DNA of 64,000 bases from Mesorhizobium huakuii. GTDB lineage: Bacteria > Pseudomonadota > Alphaproteobacteria > Rhizobiales > Rhizobiaceae. Position numbers and translations under genes: made by a program. Positions within the stretch are counted from its first letter, which is position 1, and each line of letters begins with the position of its first letter. The notes beneath the pieces were generated by a model. The model was not told the origin of the DNA and made no database searches. It worked only from the letters and a program-made list of their open reading frames with translations. The DNA lies in the NCBI RefSeq assembly GCF_030160235.1, contig NZ_BSNY01000030.1, positions 1-64,000 on the forward strand. Direction: 5' to 3'. Below are positions 40,064-48,059 of this stretch, piece after piece.

Positions 40064-42502
40064 CTACATCCGCGCCCTGGCCGAGGTGGGATCGTAGGGC
40101 GAATCCGCGATGACCTCGGCGGTCTTCCATTCCCCCAGTATGGCGACGTCGAGCTTCGTGCCGGGCGTGCCGAGACGTTCGGGCAACAGCGCCAGCGCCA
40201 CATCATGCCCGAGCGTGTAGCCATAGCCGCCGGACGTGATGCGCCCGACAAGCTCGCCGCCGATATACAGCCCTTCGCTGGCAAGCGTGCTGGCGCCGTC
40301 GGTCTCTATTCTGAGCGTCACCGAACGGCGCTGGTCGTTCCTCGCCTTGTATTTCAGGACCGCGTCACGGCCGACGAAATCGCCCTTGTCGAGGCGGATG
40401 AAGCGTTCGAGCCCGCTCTCCAGCGCGTTGAGTTCGGGATTCATGTCGCGGTACATGGCGCGGTAGGATTTCTCCAGCCGCAGCGATTCCAGCGCATGCA
40501 GGCCGACGAGGCGCATTCCGTGCTTGGCGCCCTCTCCCAGGATCGCGTCGAGCAATTGCCGCTGGTAGGCCATGGGATGATAGAGTTCCCAGCCGAGCTC
40601 GCCCTCGTAGTTGACGCGCAGCAGCCGCACGTCGCTGGCAAGCGCCACGCTGCCGGTCTTCACGCCGAACCAGGGAAAGGCCGCGTTCGAGAGGTCGATC
40701 TCGGTCAGCGGTTGCAGCACGTCTCGCGCCTTCGGCCCGACAACCGTGAAGCAGCCGCGCTCGTTGGTGACATTCCTCAGGCTGACGCTGCCGTCGGCGG
40801 GAAGCAGTTTTGCGAGATCGTCGAAATTCCAGCGCTCGGCGCGCGGCGTCGAAATCAGGTAGAAACTGTCGTCGCCAAAACGCGCCACCATGTATTCCGC
40901 CTGTACGCCGCCGGCAGCGGTAAGGTGATGCGCCAGCACCGCCCGGCCGGCCGCCGGCAAGCGGTTGGCGAGGATCCTGTCCAGCCAGGCGGCCGCGCTT
41001 GGCCCAGACACCTCGAACTTGGTCATCGGCGTCATCTCGACCAGGCCAACGGCGCTGCGCACCGCCCGCACCTCCTCGCCGACAAACACGCCCTTTTCGG
41101 TCCAGCGCCAGCTGTACTGGTCCTTGGCCTCGACGCCCTTGGGCGCGAACCAGTTGGGCATCTCCCAGCCGTTGAGCACGCCCCACACCGCACCCAGTTC
41201 GGTCAGCCGCGCATAGGACGGCGCGGTCTTCTGCGGCCGGGCGGCAGGCATGTCCTGTCCCGGATATTTCTGCTCCGCATGCGTGCCCCAGGCCTCGCGG
41301 ACTTTCTCGCGCGTCCAGGCCTTGTTGGCATAGTCGCCGAAGCGGCGCGGGTCGAGATCGGAAGTGTCGAGGCTGTTACCGCCCTCGACGATCCGCTCCG
41401 ACAGATAATAGCCGATCGTGCCGCCCCACAATATGCCGCCCGGCACACCCTCGGCCAGCCACACATTGGGCAGGCCCCAGGCCGGCCCCATCAGCGGAAG
41501 CTCGTCCGCGGTCATCTGGAAAGGGCCGCGGACATTGGCCTTGATCCCGGCGCGCCCCAGCGACGGCACGAGCTGCGTCGCCTGTTCCCAGTTCCACGAC
41601 ACCGCCTCGAAATCCTCTTCGACGAGATCGGCGCCGAACCAGGCGGGAACGCCATCCTCGGCGAACAGTTTTAAGTGTTCGGTGCGCTCATAAGGCCCGA
41701 ACATGAAGCCGTCGCCTTCCTCGCGCAGATAGCCCTCGAAACCCTCGTCTCGCAGGATCGGCATTTCCGCGCGTCCCTGCTTCTTGCGCTCCACGATCTC
41801 CGGCACGGGCTCGGTGATCCAGTACTGATGCAGGATCGGGATGGCGGGGATGTCGAGGCCGAGCAGCGCGCCGGTCTGGCGCGCATAATTGCCTGTCGCG
41901 CAGACCACATGCTCGCAGATGATGTCGCCCTTGTTCGTCTGGACCCGCCATTCGCCGCCGACGGTCCGCTGGAATCCGGTGACCTCGGTGTTCAGGTGGA
42001 TCCTGGCGCCCAGATCCCGCGCGCCCTTGGCCATGGCATGGGTCACGTCGGCCGGCGCGATATGGCCGTCATCGGGATGATAGAGCGCACCCAGCATATG
42101 CTTGTTGTCGAGAAGCGGGCAGAGCGCCCTCGCCTCCGCCGGCGACAGCAAGTGCGCCCGCATGCCCTGAACGCCAGCCACGCTCATATAGCTCTTGTAT
42201 TCGTCGAGCCGGTCCCTGGAATTGGCGATCCGCAGCTGGCCGCATTTGTGCCAGCCGACCGGCTGCCCGGTCTCGGCCTCGAGCCCTTCATAGATCTCGA
42301 TGGTCTTGTTGATCATCCGGCCGATATTGATGTTGCGGGCATAGGACGGGACGAGGCCGGCCGCATGCCAGGTCGAGCCGGCCGTCAGCTGCATGCGTTC
42401 GAGCAGGGCGACGTCGGTCCAGCCTCGCTTGGCCAAGCCGTAAAGGATACCCGCGCCGACGCACCCGCCGCCAACAACCACCACCCGCGCATATGTCTGC
42501 AT
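40064..42502 (-). CDS. FAD-dependent dimethylglycine/sarcosine dehydrogenase-like protein with GcvT domain
   Basis: 812 residues. The N-terminal DAO domain has VVVVGGGCVGAGILYGLAKRG and TAGSTWHAAGLVPSYA, where His46 corresponds to the histidine that binds FAD covalently in dimethylglycine dehydrogenase. A FAO_M-type middle segment follows. The C-terminal half is the aminomethyltransferase (GcvT) folate-binding domain, with YMVARFGDDSFYLIST, GELGWELYHPM, HALESLRLEKSYRAM and GYTLGHDVALALL. It oxidises an N-methylated amine and passes the one-carbon unit to tetrahydrofolate. It could use sarcosine, dimethylglycine or a related methylamine. It may serve the adjacent moc locus (methylated inosamine), but this is speculation. 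Confidence 0.9.
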   Translation of the reverse strand: MQTYARVVVVGGGCVGAGILYGLAKRGWTDVALLERMQLTAGSTWHAAGLVPSYARNINIGRMINKTIEIYEGLEAETGQPVGWHKCGQLRIANSRDRLDEYKSYMSVAGVQGMRAHLLSPAEARALCPLLDNKHMLGALYHPDDGHIAPADVTHAMAKGARDLGARIHLNTEVTGFQRTVGGEWRVQTNKGDIICEHVVCATGNYARQTGALLGLDIPAIPILHQYWITEPVPEIVERKKQGRAEMPILRDEGFEGYLREEGDGFMFGPYERTEHLKLFAEDGVPAWFGADLVEEDFEAVSWNWEQATQLVPSLGRAGIKANVRGPFQMTADELPLMGPAWGLPNVWLAEGVPGGILWGGTIGYYLSERIVEGGNSLDTSDLDPRRFGDYANKAWTREKVREAWGTHAEQKYPGQDMPAARPQKTAPSYARLTELGAVWGVLNGWEMPNWFAPKGVEAKDQYSWRWTEKGVFVGEEVRAVRSAVGLVEMTPMTKFEVSGPSAAAWLDRILANRLPAAGRAVLAHHLTAAGGVQAEYMVARFGDDSFYLISTPRAERWNFDDLAKLLPADGSVSLRNVTNERGCFTVVGPKARDVLQPLTEIDLSNAAFPWFGVKTGSVALASDVRLLRVNYEGELGWELYHPMAYQRQLLDAILGEGAKHGMRLVGLHALESLRLEKSYRAMYRDMNPELNALESGLERFIRLDKGDFVGRDAVLKYKARNDQRRSVTLRIETDGASTLASEGLYIGGELVGRITSGGYGYTLGHDVALALLPERLGTPGTKLDVAILGEWKTAEVIADSPYDPTSARARM

Positions 42503-42632
42503 CGACCCACCAAATCCCAGTCATTTCCAATGTGTAGCGTCGAAGCTACAGGCGGTGGAAGTCGGTGTAACGTCTTCAAAAACTAGGGGTGATGATAAGC
42601 TGGATTTATGCAGGCGGTATGTGGCCGAAGCC

Positions 42633-42926
42633 CTACCCGAAAATCCGCTCGCCCTGTTCGTCGACCAGCTGGATGCCCTTCTTGATCGAGATGTCGACGG
42701 CGTCGTCGAGGCCGGCGAAGCGGTCGGCACGGATGAATTTGTGTTCCTTCACCACGCCGTCGATCTCCTTGGAGACGATGCCGCATGTCTGGTACTGGCC
42801 ATCGTTCTTGTAAGGCGTGGCGCTGATCAGGAAACCCTTGTGCTCGACCTGCTTGGCGGGTGCGGCACTCTTGGGTTCGGCCGCTTCACCGCCGCCGCCA
42901 CCGAAAAGACGTTTCAGAAAAGACAT
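42633..42926 (-). CDS. HlyU-family protein
   Basis: 97 residues. The short glycine-rich start MSFLKRLFGGGGGE is followed by HKGFLISATPYKNDGQYQTCGIVSKEI and HKFIRADRFAGLDDAVDIS, which match the HlyU domain. In Vibrio, HlyU controls haemolysin expression; in alphaproteobacteria the role of these single-domain proteins is unknown. There is no HTH outside the small fold. It is transcribed toward the flavoenzyme gene and follows a TetR gene by 51 bp on the same strand, which suggests a two-gene unit. Confidence 0.9.
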   Translation of the reverse strand: MSFLKRLFGGGGGEAAEPKSAAPAKQVEHKGFLISATPYKNDGQYQTCGIVSKEIDGVVKEHKFIRADRFAGLDDAVDISIKKGIQLVDEQGERIFG

Positions 42927-42977
42927 CGCTCAAATCTCCTTTTTCGCCCTGCAATCGCGGCCTGCCCTGTTCGCGAT

Positions 42978-43619
42978 TCACGACGCTGTTGTCCCAGCAT
43001 GCGCGAATGTGCCGCCGCGTTCCAGCCCCCTGATGAAGACGGCGACCAGCAGCTCGATCTGCTGGTCGATCTCGTCGACCTGCCGGCGAACGGACCTGCC
43101 GGCGTAGCCGCTGGTGACGATGCCATGCACGCTTGACCACAATGTGCGCGCGGCGATCCGGCGCGTATCGTCGTCGAGGTCGAAATCGCCGCCGGCGAGC
43201 ACGCCGGCAATGATCTCGAACAGCTGGTCGAGCCGCGCCTCATAGGCATCCGGCTCGACCAGCGTCGGACGCCGCCTGTTGAAAGCGAGCAGCGCCGGCC
43301 AGCTGCCGGGATGCGCCTCGACGAAGCGCACATAGGCGCCGGCCAGCGCCAGGAGGCGCTGGCGCACATCGGTGATGCCGCGCTGGGAAAGATCCGCCAT
43401 CGCCGCCGCCCCTGCCGCCCCCAGCCGGTCGAGCAGCCGCATGTTGACGGCACGATGCACGCCGTCGAGGTCGGAAAACAGATTGTAGACCGAGCCGACC
43501 GAGATGCCCGCCTGCTCGGCGATGGTCCTGGCCTTCAAATTGTCCATGCCGCCCTCGTTGAGCAGCACCTCGGCAATGGCCAGCACGCGCTCGCCCGTCT
43601 CTTCCTTGTCCAGTGCCAT
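42978..43619 (-). CDS. TetR-family transcriptional regulator
   Basis: 213 residues from ATG 43619. The HTH (GERVLAIAEVLLNEGGMDNLK, then IAEQAGISVGSVYNLFSDLDG) covers residues 10-60. The C-terminal half resembles the WHG/TetR_C_33 type (ALLAFNRRRPTLVEPDAY and TLWSSVHGIVTSG). It is divergent from a 46-residue gene, and a perfect 13-bp palindrome (43705-43717) lies between them. This predicts autoregulation and control of the small gene. It is followed closely by the HlyU-like gene. Confidence 0.9.
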   Translation of the reverse strand: MALDKEETGERVLAIAEVLLNEGGMDNLKARTIAEQAGISVGSVYNLFSDLDGVHRAVNMRLLDRLGAAGAAAMADLSQRGITDVRQRLLALAGAYVRFVEAHPGSWPALLAFNRRRPTLVEPDAYEARLDQLFEIIAGVLAGGDFDLDDDTRRIAARTLWSSVHGIVTSGYAGRSVRRQVDEIDQQIELLVAVFIRGLERGGTFAHAGTTAS

Positions 43620-43704
43620 GTCAGTCCTTGTACATGCCCTTGCCTTTCGCGGCGCGCTGCTTCGAACCGCGAATTCCCCCCTGTTTATCACATCCGGGAT
43701 TTTG

Positions 43705-43717
43705 TGAACAGTGTTCA
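43705..43717. promoter_or_regulatory. Palindromic operator for the adjacent TetR regulator
   Basis: TGAACAGTGTTCA is a perfect palindrome around a central G, located 86 bp upstream of the tetR start and 38 bp upstream of the small plus-strand gene. It is in the position expected for a shared TetR operator. Confidence 0.65.
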
Positions 43718-43754
43718 AAAATGCAGTCGACCTGCCGACCAAGGGTTATTGGCC

Positions 43755-43895
43755 ATGGGTATCCTGCTCTTGACCGGCAGCCCGGCGAACCTGGTCAAGT
43801 ACCGCGCCGACGAGCGCCAGTCGGCCGAGATGACCGCCAGGATCGAAAAGGCCCGCAACGAAAAGCTGATCAGCGAGCATGGCGGCAAGGAATGA
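43755..43895 (+). CDS. 46-residue protein of unknown function
   Basis: ATG 43755 to TGA 43895 encodes MGILLLTGSPANLVKYRADE and a basic, helical remainder (MTARIEKARNEKLISEHGGKE). A perfect intrinsic terminator begins 20 bp after the stop and a TetR-type palindrome lies upstream, so the frame is bounded like a real transcription unit. It is too short for most gene callers. No homologue was recognised. The coding bias matches neighbouring genes. Confidence 0.55.
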   Translation: MGILLLTGSPANLVKYRADERQSAEMTARIEKARNEKLISEHGGKE

Positions 43896-43914
43896 TCCGC
43901 ATTTCCGCTGACGC

Positions 43915-43944
43915 AAAAAAGCCCGGGTCGCCCCGGGCTTTTTT
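43915..43944. terminator. Bidirectional intrinsic terminator
   Basis: AAAAAAGCCCGGG, TCGCC loop region, CCCGGGCTTTTTT: GC stem flanked by A6 and T6. It serves the 46-residue gene on the plus strand and the convergent padR gene on the minus strand. Confidence 0.92.
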
Positions 43945-43965
43945 CATGCGTTTATCGCGCTTGGC

Positions 43966-44652
43966 TCAGCGATGCGTCAGCGCTTCCAGCGCTTCCGCCG
44001 CTGCTTCGAGAATGGCGATCGCCTCGGCCTGCTTGTCGGCCGGGGCATCGACGATCTCGCCGAGCGCCGCGCGCAGGCGGTGGCGAATGGCGCGGAATTC
44101 GTCACGCGTTTCCGAACGCTCGCCACGCCCGCCCCGGCCGCCGCGGCGGTCCTCGCCGTCATCGTTCCAGCCGAACCAGTCGCGTGCCTTGGCCATCTTG
44201 CGGCCGAAGCGCTCGAGGTGGTCGAGCACGCCGTCGATCATCTCGCGATTGTCGGCAAGATGCGCTTGCCCGGCCTCGGTGATGGAAAACACCTTCTTGT
44301 TGCCTTCGCTCGACGAGACGGCATAACCGGCCTCTTCGAGGAAGGTCAGCGTCGGGTAGACCACGCCCGGGCTCGGGCTGTAGATGCCGCTGGTGCGCTC
44401 TTCCAGCGCCTTGATGATGTCGTAGCCGTGGCGCGGCGCCTCGGCCAGCAGCGACAGCGTGATCAGCTTGAGATCGCCGTCGGCCAGCATGCGGCCGGCG
44501 CGGAACATGTCGCCCGGGCCACCGCGTCCGCCACCGCGACCGCCATGGCCGAACGGGCCAAAACCACCACCCCGTCCGCCGAATTTGCCGGCCATGTGCA
44601 TGAACATGCGCTCACCGAAATGACCGCGCCCGAAATGACTATCCTTGTGCAT
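43966..44652 (-). CDS. PadR-family transcriptional regulator
   Basis: 228 residues from ATG 44652 (AAGGAGC upstream). Residues 1-45 are a Gly/His/Arg-rich tail (GGRGGGFGPFGHGGRGGGRGG). The winged HTH follows at about 55-140 (LKLITLSLLAEAPRHGYDIIKAL, SGIYSPSPGVVYPTLTFLEEAGY). The C-terminal part is helical and acidic. The His-rich N-terminus might bind metal. PadR regulators usually control detoxification or envelope genes. Near-identical direct repeats lie upstream of its start and suggest autoregulation. No adjacent target gene is apparent. Confidence 0.9.
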   Translation of the reverse strand: MHKDSHFGRGHFGERMFMHMAGKFGGRGGGFGPFGHGGRGGGRGGPGDMFRAGRMLADGDLKLITLSLLAEAPRHGYDIIKALEERTSGIYSPSPGVVYPTLTFLEEAGYAVSSSEGNKKVFSITEAGQAHLADNREMIDGVLDHLERFGRKMAKARDWFGWNDDGEDRRGGRGGRGERSETRDEFRAIRHRLRAALGEIVDAPADKQAEAIAILEAAAEALEALTHR

Positions 44653-44670
44653 TGATTGCTCCTTGAGTTC

Positions 44671-44739
44671 TATCTTACGATATATCTTAAGTAGGCACGC
44701 GCTTCCATGGAGTCAAGATATATCTTACGATGTATCTGA
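44671..44739. promoter_or_regulatory. Duplicated AT-rich motif upstream of padR
   Basis: TATCTTACGATATATCTTA (44671-44689) and TATCTTACGATGTATCTGA (44721-44739) match at 16 of 19 positions with a 50-bp period. They lie 19 to 87 bp upstream of the padR start and are the likely PadR operators. The AT-rich sequence contrasts with its surroundings. Confidence 0.7.
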
Positions 44740-44780
44740 ATGCCGCGCCAGAGGCTTGCTTTCGCCGGGACGCGCGGCTG

Positions 44781-44903
44781 GAGCAATTCCAGCAAAGGTG
44801 TGAGCGGTTTTCCCGGGAAAAGCGCGTAGCGCTTTCCCTTGGGAATTGCGTCAAAACAAGGAGTTAGAGTGTTCGCCGTTTCCATGAAACGACGAAAGGC
44901 TCC
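44781..44903. repeat. Dispersed intergenic palindromic repeat, copy B
   Basis: Same family as 132-234. It begins GAGCAATTCC and ends GGCTCC. It carries an extra internal palindromic insert (TTCCCGGGAAAAGCGCG, then TAGCGCTTTCCC) that copy A lacks, and keeps the terminal CCGTTTCCATGAAACG hairpin. It lies between padR and the GyrI-like gene. Confidence 0.8.
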
Positions 44904-44998
44904 AGAAGGAGCTTCGCGGGTCGATGACCGCTGCGCAAGCGTCTGACGTCAGGCTCGAAGATAATTTCAGGCCCCTTCGACCTGCGTTGGCGCCAGGC

Positions 44999-45613
44999 CT
45001 ATCGTTTCTTGACCGGCTGGCGGATCACCGTTTTCAGTTTTTCTGGTGCCGCCTTGCGAGGGTCACCCAGGTAGATCTCGTGGTGTTTCCCGCTTTCGAC
45101 GAGACCGTTGGCGGGCAGGAATTCCTCATGCAGGCGCAGGATCGTAGGTCCTTCAGCGCTATAGGGTCCGATATGCATGATTTGCACCGCCAGCCCTTCG
45201 TGAAAGAACTGCAATCTGAGGCTTTCGGGCGGCTGGCCGAGCTTCGCGCGCGCCTTTTCGAGGGCCGCCTCGAACATCTCGGCCGTGATCCAGTCTGGCT
45301 GCATGATCATCATGGTCCACGACCAGAGATCCTTCTTGCCTGTCAGGAAACTCGACATGTCCTCGGCCCACCAGAGGCCTTCCAACGGAGCCACGCCATA
45401 ATCCTTGCCGAACTCCTTTTTCGACATGAACTTCAGGGGATAGCTTACCGAGTAGAGCCATTCGATCGCACGCCGGTATTCTTCGGAGGTATTTGGGTCA
45501 CCCTTGCCGTCGATCATGGCAAACTGCAGCTTGGGAACATCGACCAGGGAAAACACACCAGCAGGAGGCTGCCAGAACGCCTTCATGATTTTTTTGAAGT
45601 CGATCTTCTCCAT
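44999..45613 (-). CDS. GyrI-like small-molecule-binding protein
   Basis: 204 residues. The start MEKIDFKKIMKAFWQPP and the motifs FAMIDGKGDPN, YSVSYPLKFMSK and VAPLEGLWWA are typical of the GyrI-like (AraC effector-binding/SRPBCC-neighbour) proteins, and the end KHHEIYLGDPRKAAPEKLKTVIRQPV completes the family. Such proteins bind xenobiotics or hydrolyse small toxins; some act as drug sensors. There is no DNA-binding domain. A short gap with a weak ribosome-binding site precedes the start. It is monocistronic by appearance. The function remains inferred. Confidence 0.85.
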   Translation of the reverse strand: MEKIDFKKIMKAFWQPPAGVFSLVDVPKLQFAMIDGKGDPNTSEEYRRAIEWLYSVSYPLKFMSKKEFGKDYGVAPLEGLWWAEDMSSFLTGKKDLWSWTMMIMQPDWITAEMFEAALEKARAKLGQPPESLRLQFFHEGLAVQIMHIGPYSAEGPTILRLHEEFLPANGLVESGKHHEIYLGDPRKAAPEKLKTVIRQPVKKR

Positions 45614-45715
45614 CCCATACCCTCATCAAAAAATGATGGTTCCATGATCGGTGCCATCCAGCAGAGCAGCATTGATTGAAGTCAATGCTAAGAGAGGCAA
45701 CCGGCACGGCTAGGA

Positions 45716-46108
45716 TTACCAGCGGCCCTTGCGCCGGTTCCAGGCGTAGAGCAGGTCGGCGAACCGGTCATAGGCAAGGCGCGTCAGCGGCAAGGCAACC
45801 GGATTGCCGAAAAGCGCGGCCAGCCAGCCCTCGCCTTGTGTCGCCCGCCATATGGCGATCGCGACATCGGCACCGACCAGCAGCCGGCCGGCCGCGTCGG
45901 TGGCGTGCAGCCGGCGGCGGATATCCTCCAGCGACGCGCCAAAATGGCCAAGTGCCGACGGCTCCAGATTGATGTCGCGAAACTCGATCCGCCCGGCCTT
46001 GACCGCTTCGACCAGCCGCCGCTTCTGCCAGTTGATGCCCGCATCGCAGACAGGACAACGCGTGTTGTACCAGACGGTCAGTTCAGGCTTGGGTGTTTGC
46101 TTGAGCAT
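45716..46108 (-). CDS. DCC-family (DUF393) thiol-disulfide oxidoreductase-like protein
   Basis: 130 residues. VWYNTRCPVCDAGINWQKRR contains the CxxC pair (Cys18, Cys21) of the thioredoxin-like DCC family, and EFRDINLEPSALG and VGADVAIAIWRATQG are family blocks. These proteins are predicted to catalyse disulfide exchange, with partners unknown. The gene ends 102 bp from the GyrI-like start and follows the DMT transporter gene by 13 bp, so it may share its transcript. Confidence 0.87.
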   Translation of the reverse strand: MLKQTPKPELTVWYNTRCPVCDAGINWQKRRLVEAVKAGRIEFRDINLEPSALGHFGASLEDIRRRLHATDAAGRLLVGADVAIAIWRATQGEGWLAALFGNPVALPLTRLAYDRFADLLYAWNRRKGRW

Positions 46109-46121
46109 GATCCTGGCATGC

Positions 46122-47183
46122 TCAGCCGTGGCTATGCCGGTGATGCAGGTCCGGATAATGCGGATGCCGGTGGCGCATCGGCGCGTGCCGGTGCCAGTGC
46201 GAATGCGGTTCGCTCACCGGCCCGTCATGATCGTGCTGGTGGTGCTCGTCATGCACATGGCTGTGCTCATGTTCCAGCGCTTCATGGTCGTGCTCGTGCT
46301 CATGGCGCTCCGACAAATGCAGCCACAGGCCGACGCCCATCAGGAGCCCAGCAATCACCAGTTTGAGGGTGACGGCATCGCCCAGCATGGCGATGGCCAG
46401 CAGCGCGCCGATGAACGGAGCCAGCGAATAATAGGCGCCTGTCCGCGCCGTCCCGAGATGGCGCAGCGCCAGGATGAACATCACCAGGCTGACGCCGATG
46501 CCGAGGAAGCCGACCGCGGCCGTGGCCGCGACAACCGACATCGCGGGAAAAGACGCTCCGGCGGCAAGCGCCAACCCGACATTGGCCACACCCGCCACCA
46601 GCCCTTTCAGCATGGCGATCACCACGGGGTCGGTGGCCGAAATCCTGCGCGTGAAATTGTTGTCCAGCCCCCAGGCCACGCAAGCTCCCGCCACCAGCAG
46701 AGCGCCCGGGTTGAAAGCAACGCCGCCGCCATCCCACGACAACAGCACCGCGCCCGCCAGGATGGCGAAGGCGCCGAAAAGCAGGCGCCGGTCGACATTC
46801 TCGCGATAGACGAGCCAGGCGATCGCCATCGTCGCCAGCCCTTCCAGGTTGAGCAGCAGGGCTGAACTGGACGCCGTGTTGAGGCTGAGACCGAACATCA
46901 GCAGCACCGGCGCTAGGATGCCACCCATGCCGATTGCCAGCGCCAACCAGGGGATATCCCGGGCGGCCAGTTGCGCTTCACCGGCCGCCGCCTGCTTGCC
47001 GCGAAGCAAGCGATAGAGAGCAAGGCCGACACCGGCGCCGAGATAGAGCAGGCCGGCCAGCATGAAGGGATTCACGGCATTGAGCAGCAGCTTGGAAAGC
47101 GGTGGCGTCGCGCCGAACAGAGCAGCCGAGCCGAGGGCGAGCGGCACGCCGGGCCAAAGATGCGAATGTGTTTCGGACATCAT
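46122..47183 (-). CDS. DMT/EamA-family transporter with histidine-rich C-terminal tail
   Basis: 353 residues from ATG 47183 (a second ATG follows at once). Two EamA repeats of five helices each are evident, from GVPLALGSAALFGATPPLSK to AIAMLGDAVTLKLVIAGLLM. The last 60 residues are dense in histidine (ERHEHEHDHEALEHEHSHVH, then HRHAPMRHRHPH), so the cytoplasmic tail can bind divalent metals. EamA proteins export metabolites or amino acids, and the tail suggests metal export or metal-regulated transport. It precedes the DCC-family gene. The substrate is not determinable. Confidence 0.88.
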   Translation of the reverse strand: MMSETHSHLWPGVPLALGSAALFGATPPLSKLLLNAVNPFMLAGLLYLGAGVGLALYRLLRGKQAAAGEAQLAARDIPWLALAIGMGGILAPVLLMFGLSLNTASSSALLLNLEGLATMAIAWLVYRENVDRRLLFGAFAILAGAVLLSWDGGGVAFNPGALLVAGACVAWGLDNNFTRRISATDPVVIAMLKGLVAGVANVGLALAAGASFPAMSVVAATAAVGFLGIGVSLVMFILALRHLGTARTGAYYSLAPFIGALLAIAMLGDAVTLKLVIAGLLMGVGLWLHLSERHEHEHDHEALEHEHSHVHDEHHQHDHDGPVSEPHSHWHRHAPMRHRHPHYPDLHHRHSHG

Positions 47184-47205
47184 CTCACCCTATAGAGCGT
47201 GCGCA

Positions 47206-47475
47206 TCACTTGCCGTGCATGGCCGCCTTTGGCCCGACGCATTTGTTGTCGCGAAACAGCGCCCACTCTTCACAGAGGCGCCCTTTGGGAAGCCGGCAGA
47301 AGCCGTATTCGTTGCCGGCTCTGTCTTTCCTGATCACCAGGTGCCCGCCGATCTCGCCGCAATGGACGGACGCCGGATTGGCCATGCCGACCGGTTTTTG
47401 CGCGGCGGCACCGGCGGCAACCGGCATCGACGACATCAAGGCAAGGCCGGCGGCCAAAATCGAGGCTTTTTTCAT
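47206..47475 (-). CDS. Secreted DUF333-domain protein
   Basis: 89 residues from ATG 47475 (GGGGAGA upstream). Signal peptide MKKASILAAGLALMSSMPVA ends near 24. The mature part carries ANPASVHCGEIGGHLVIRKD and GNEYGFCRLPKGRLCEEWALF, the DUF333 motifs, with several cysteines that may form disulfides. DUF333 proteins are annotated as putative haemolysin-like periplasmic proteins without proven activity. It lies 22 bp downstream of the DMT gene start on the same strand but is encoded upstream of it, so the two could form one unit. Confidence 0.88.
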   Translation of the reverse strand: MKKASILAAGLALMSSMPVAAGAAAQKPVGMANPASVHCGEIGGHLVIRKDRAGNEYGFCRLPKGRLCEEWALFRDNKCVGPKAAMHGK

Positions 47476-47583
47476 CGCAATCTCCCCTGGCCGCAGTCTA
47501 TCACGCCGACGCGTCCTGTCCTGCGGCAAAGCGCCGTCAGGCCGGCACTTGGCCGCTGCCTTCATGAGGCCCTGTCGCTTGCT

Positions 47584-47877
47584 TCATCCAAGCGAGGAGA
47601 TGATCTCGCGGTAGGCGAATTCCGGGAAAGCTTTCAGCGTCCGTGACTTGAGGTTTCCGTTCGCGGCCAGCATCAGCGCGAAACGCGCAAGCACCGCATC
47701 ATCGGGCGCTTCGACCACCGCCACCATGTCGTATTCGCCCATGGTCAGGTAGAACGCCTTGAATGATCCGCCCATGTCGCCCAGCTGCTTCCTGGCGGCG
47801 TCGAGGCGCTTGGGCGAATCGCGCACGTTCTTCGCGCCCTGCTCGGTCCAGTTCATCAGCATGATGTAGGTCGTCAT
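47584..47877 (-). CDS. GYD-domain protein
   Basis: 97 residues from ATG 47877. MTTYIMLMNWTEQGAKNVRD and AFYLTMGEYDMVAVVEAPDD are the conserved GYD motifs (named for the Gly-Tyr/Glu-Tyr-Asp strand). The fold is a small ferredoxin-like dimer, with an undefined role. A further upstream in-frame ATG at 47955 would add 26 non-conserved residues and is rejected. Single gene between the rpoD terminator and the DUF333 gene. Confidence 0.87.
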   Translation of the reverse strand: MTTYIMLMNWTEQGAKNVRDSPKRLDAARKQLGDMGGSFKAFYLTMGEYDMVAVVEAPDDAVLARFALMLAANGNLKSRTLKAFPEFAYREIISSLG

Positions 47878-48013
47878 GGTACGCCTCCCTCCGGGGCCAC
47901 GGAGCACGGCCTCTTCGCCGGGGCGGGCATCCGGGTTGTCGCCCAGAAAATGCATCCGACCTGGAAATTATCCTCCTGAAGGGGGCGAGCCGCAAGAGCG
48001 CGTGCCGCAAACG

Positions 48014-48036
48014 AAAAAGGGCGCCGGTGGCGCCCT
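48014..48036 (-). terminator. Intrinsic terminator after rpoD
   Basis: On the minus strand, GGGCGCC, ACC loop, GGCGCCC then TTTTT, 23 bp after the rpoD stop. Confidence 0.9.
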
Positions 48037-48059
48037 TCTATTCTTGCTGTCGGTATGTC

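Noticed and set aside
44670-44885. Minus-strand 71-codon frame in the dispersed repeat
   Set aside because: It consists almost wholly of the repeat copy B and the padR operators. The same kind of frame appears wherever such repeats occur and has no coding signal.
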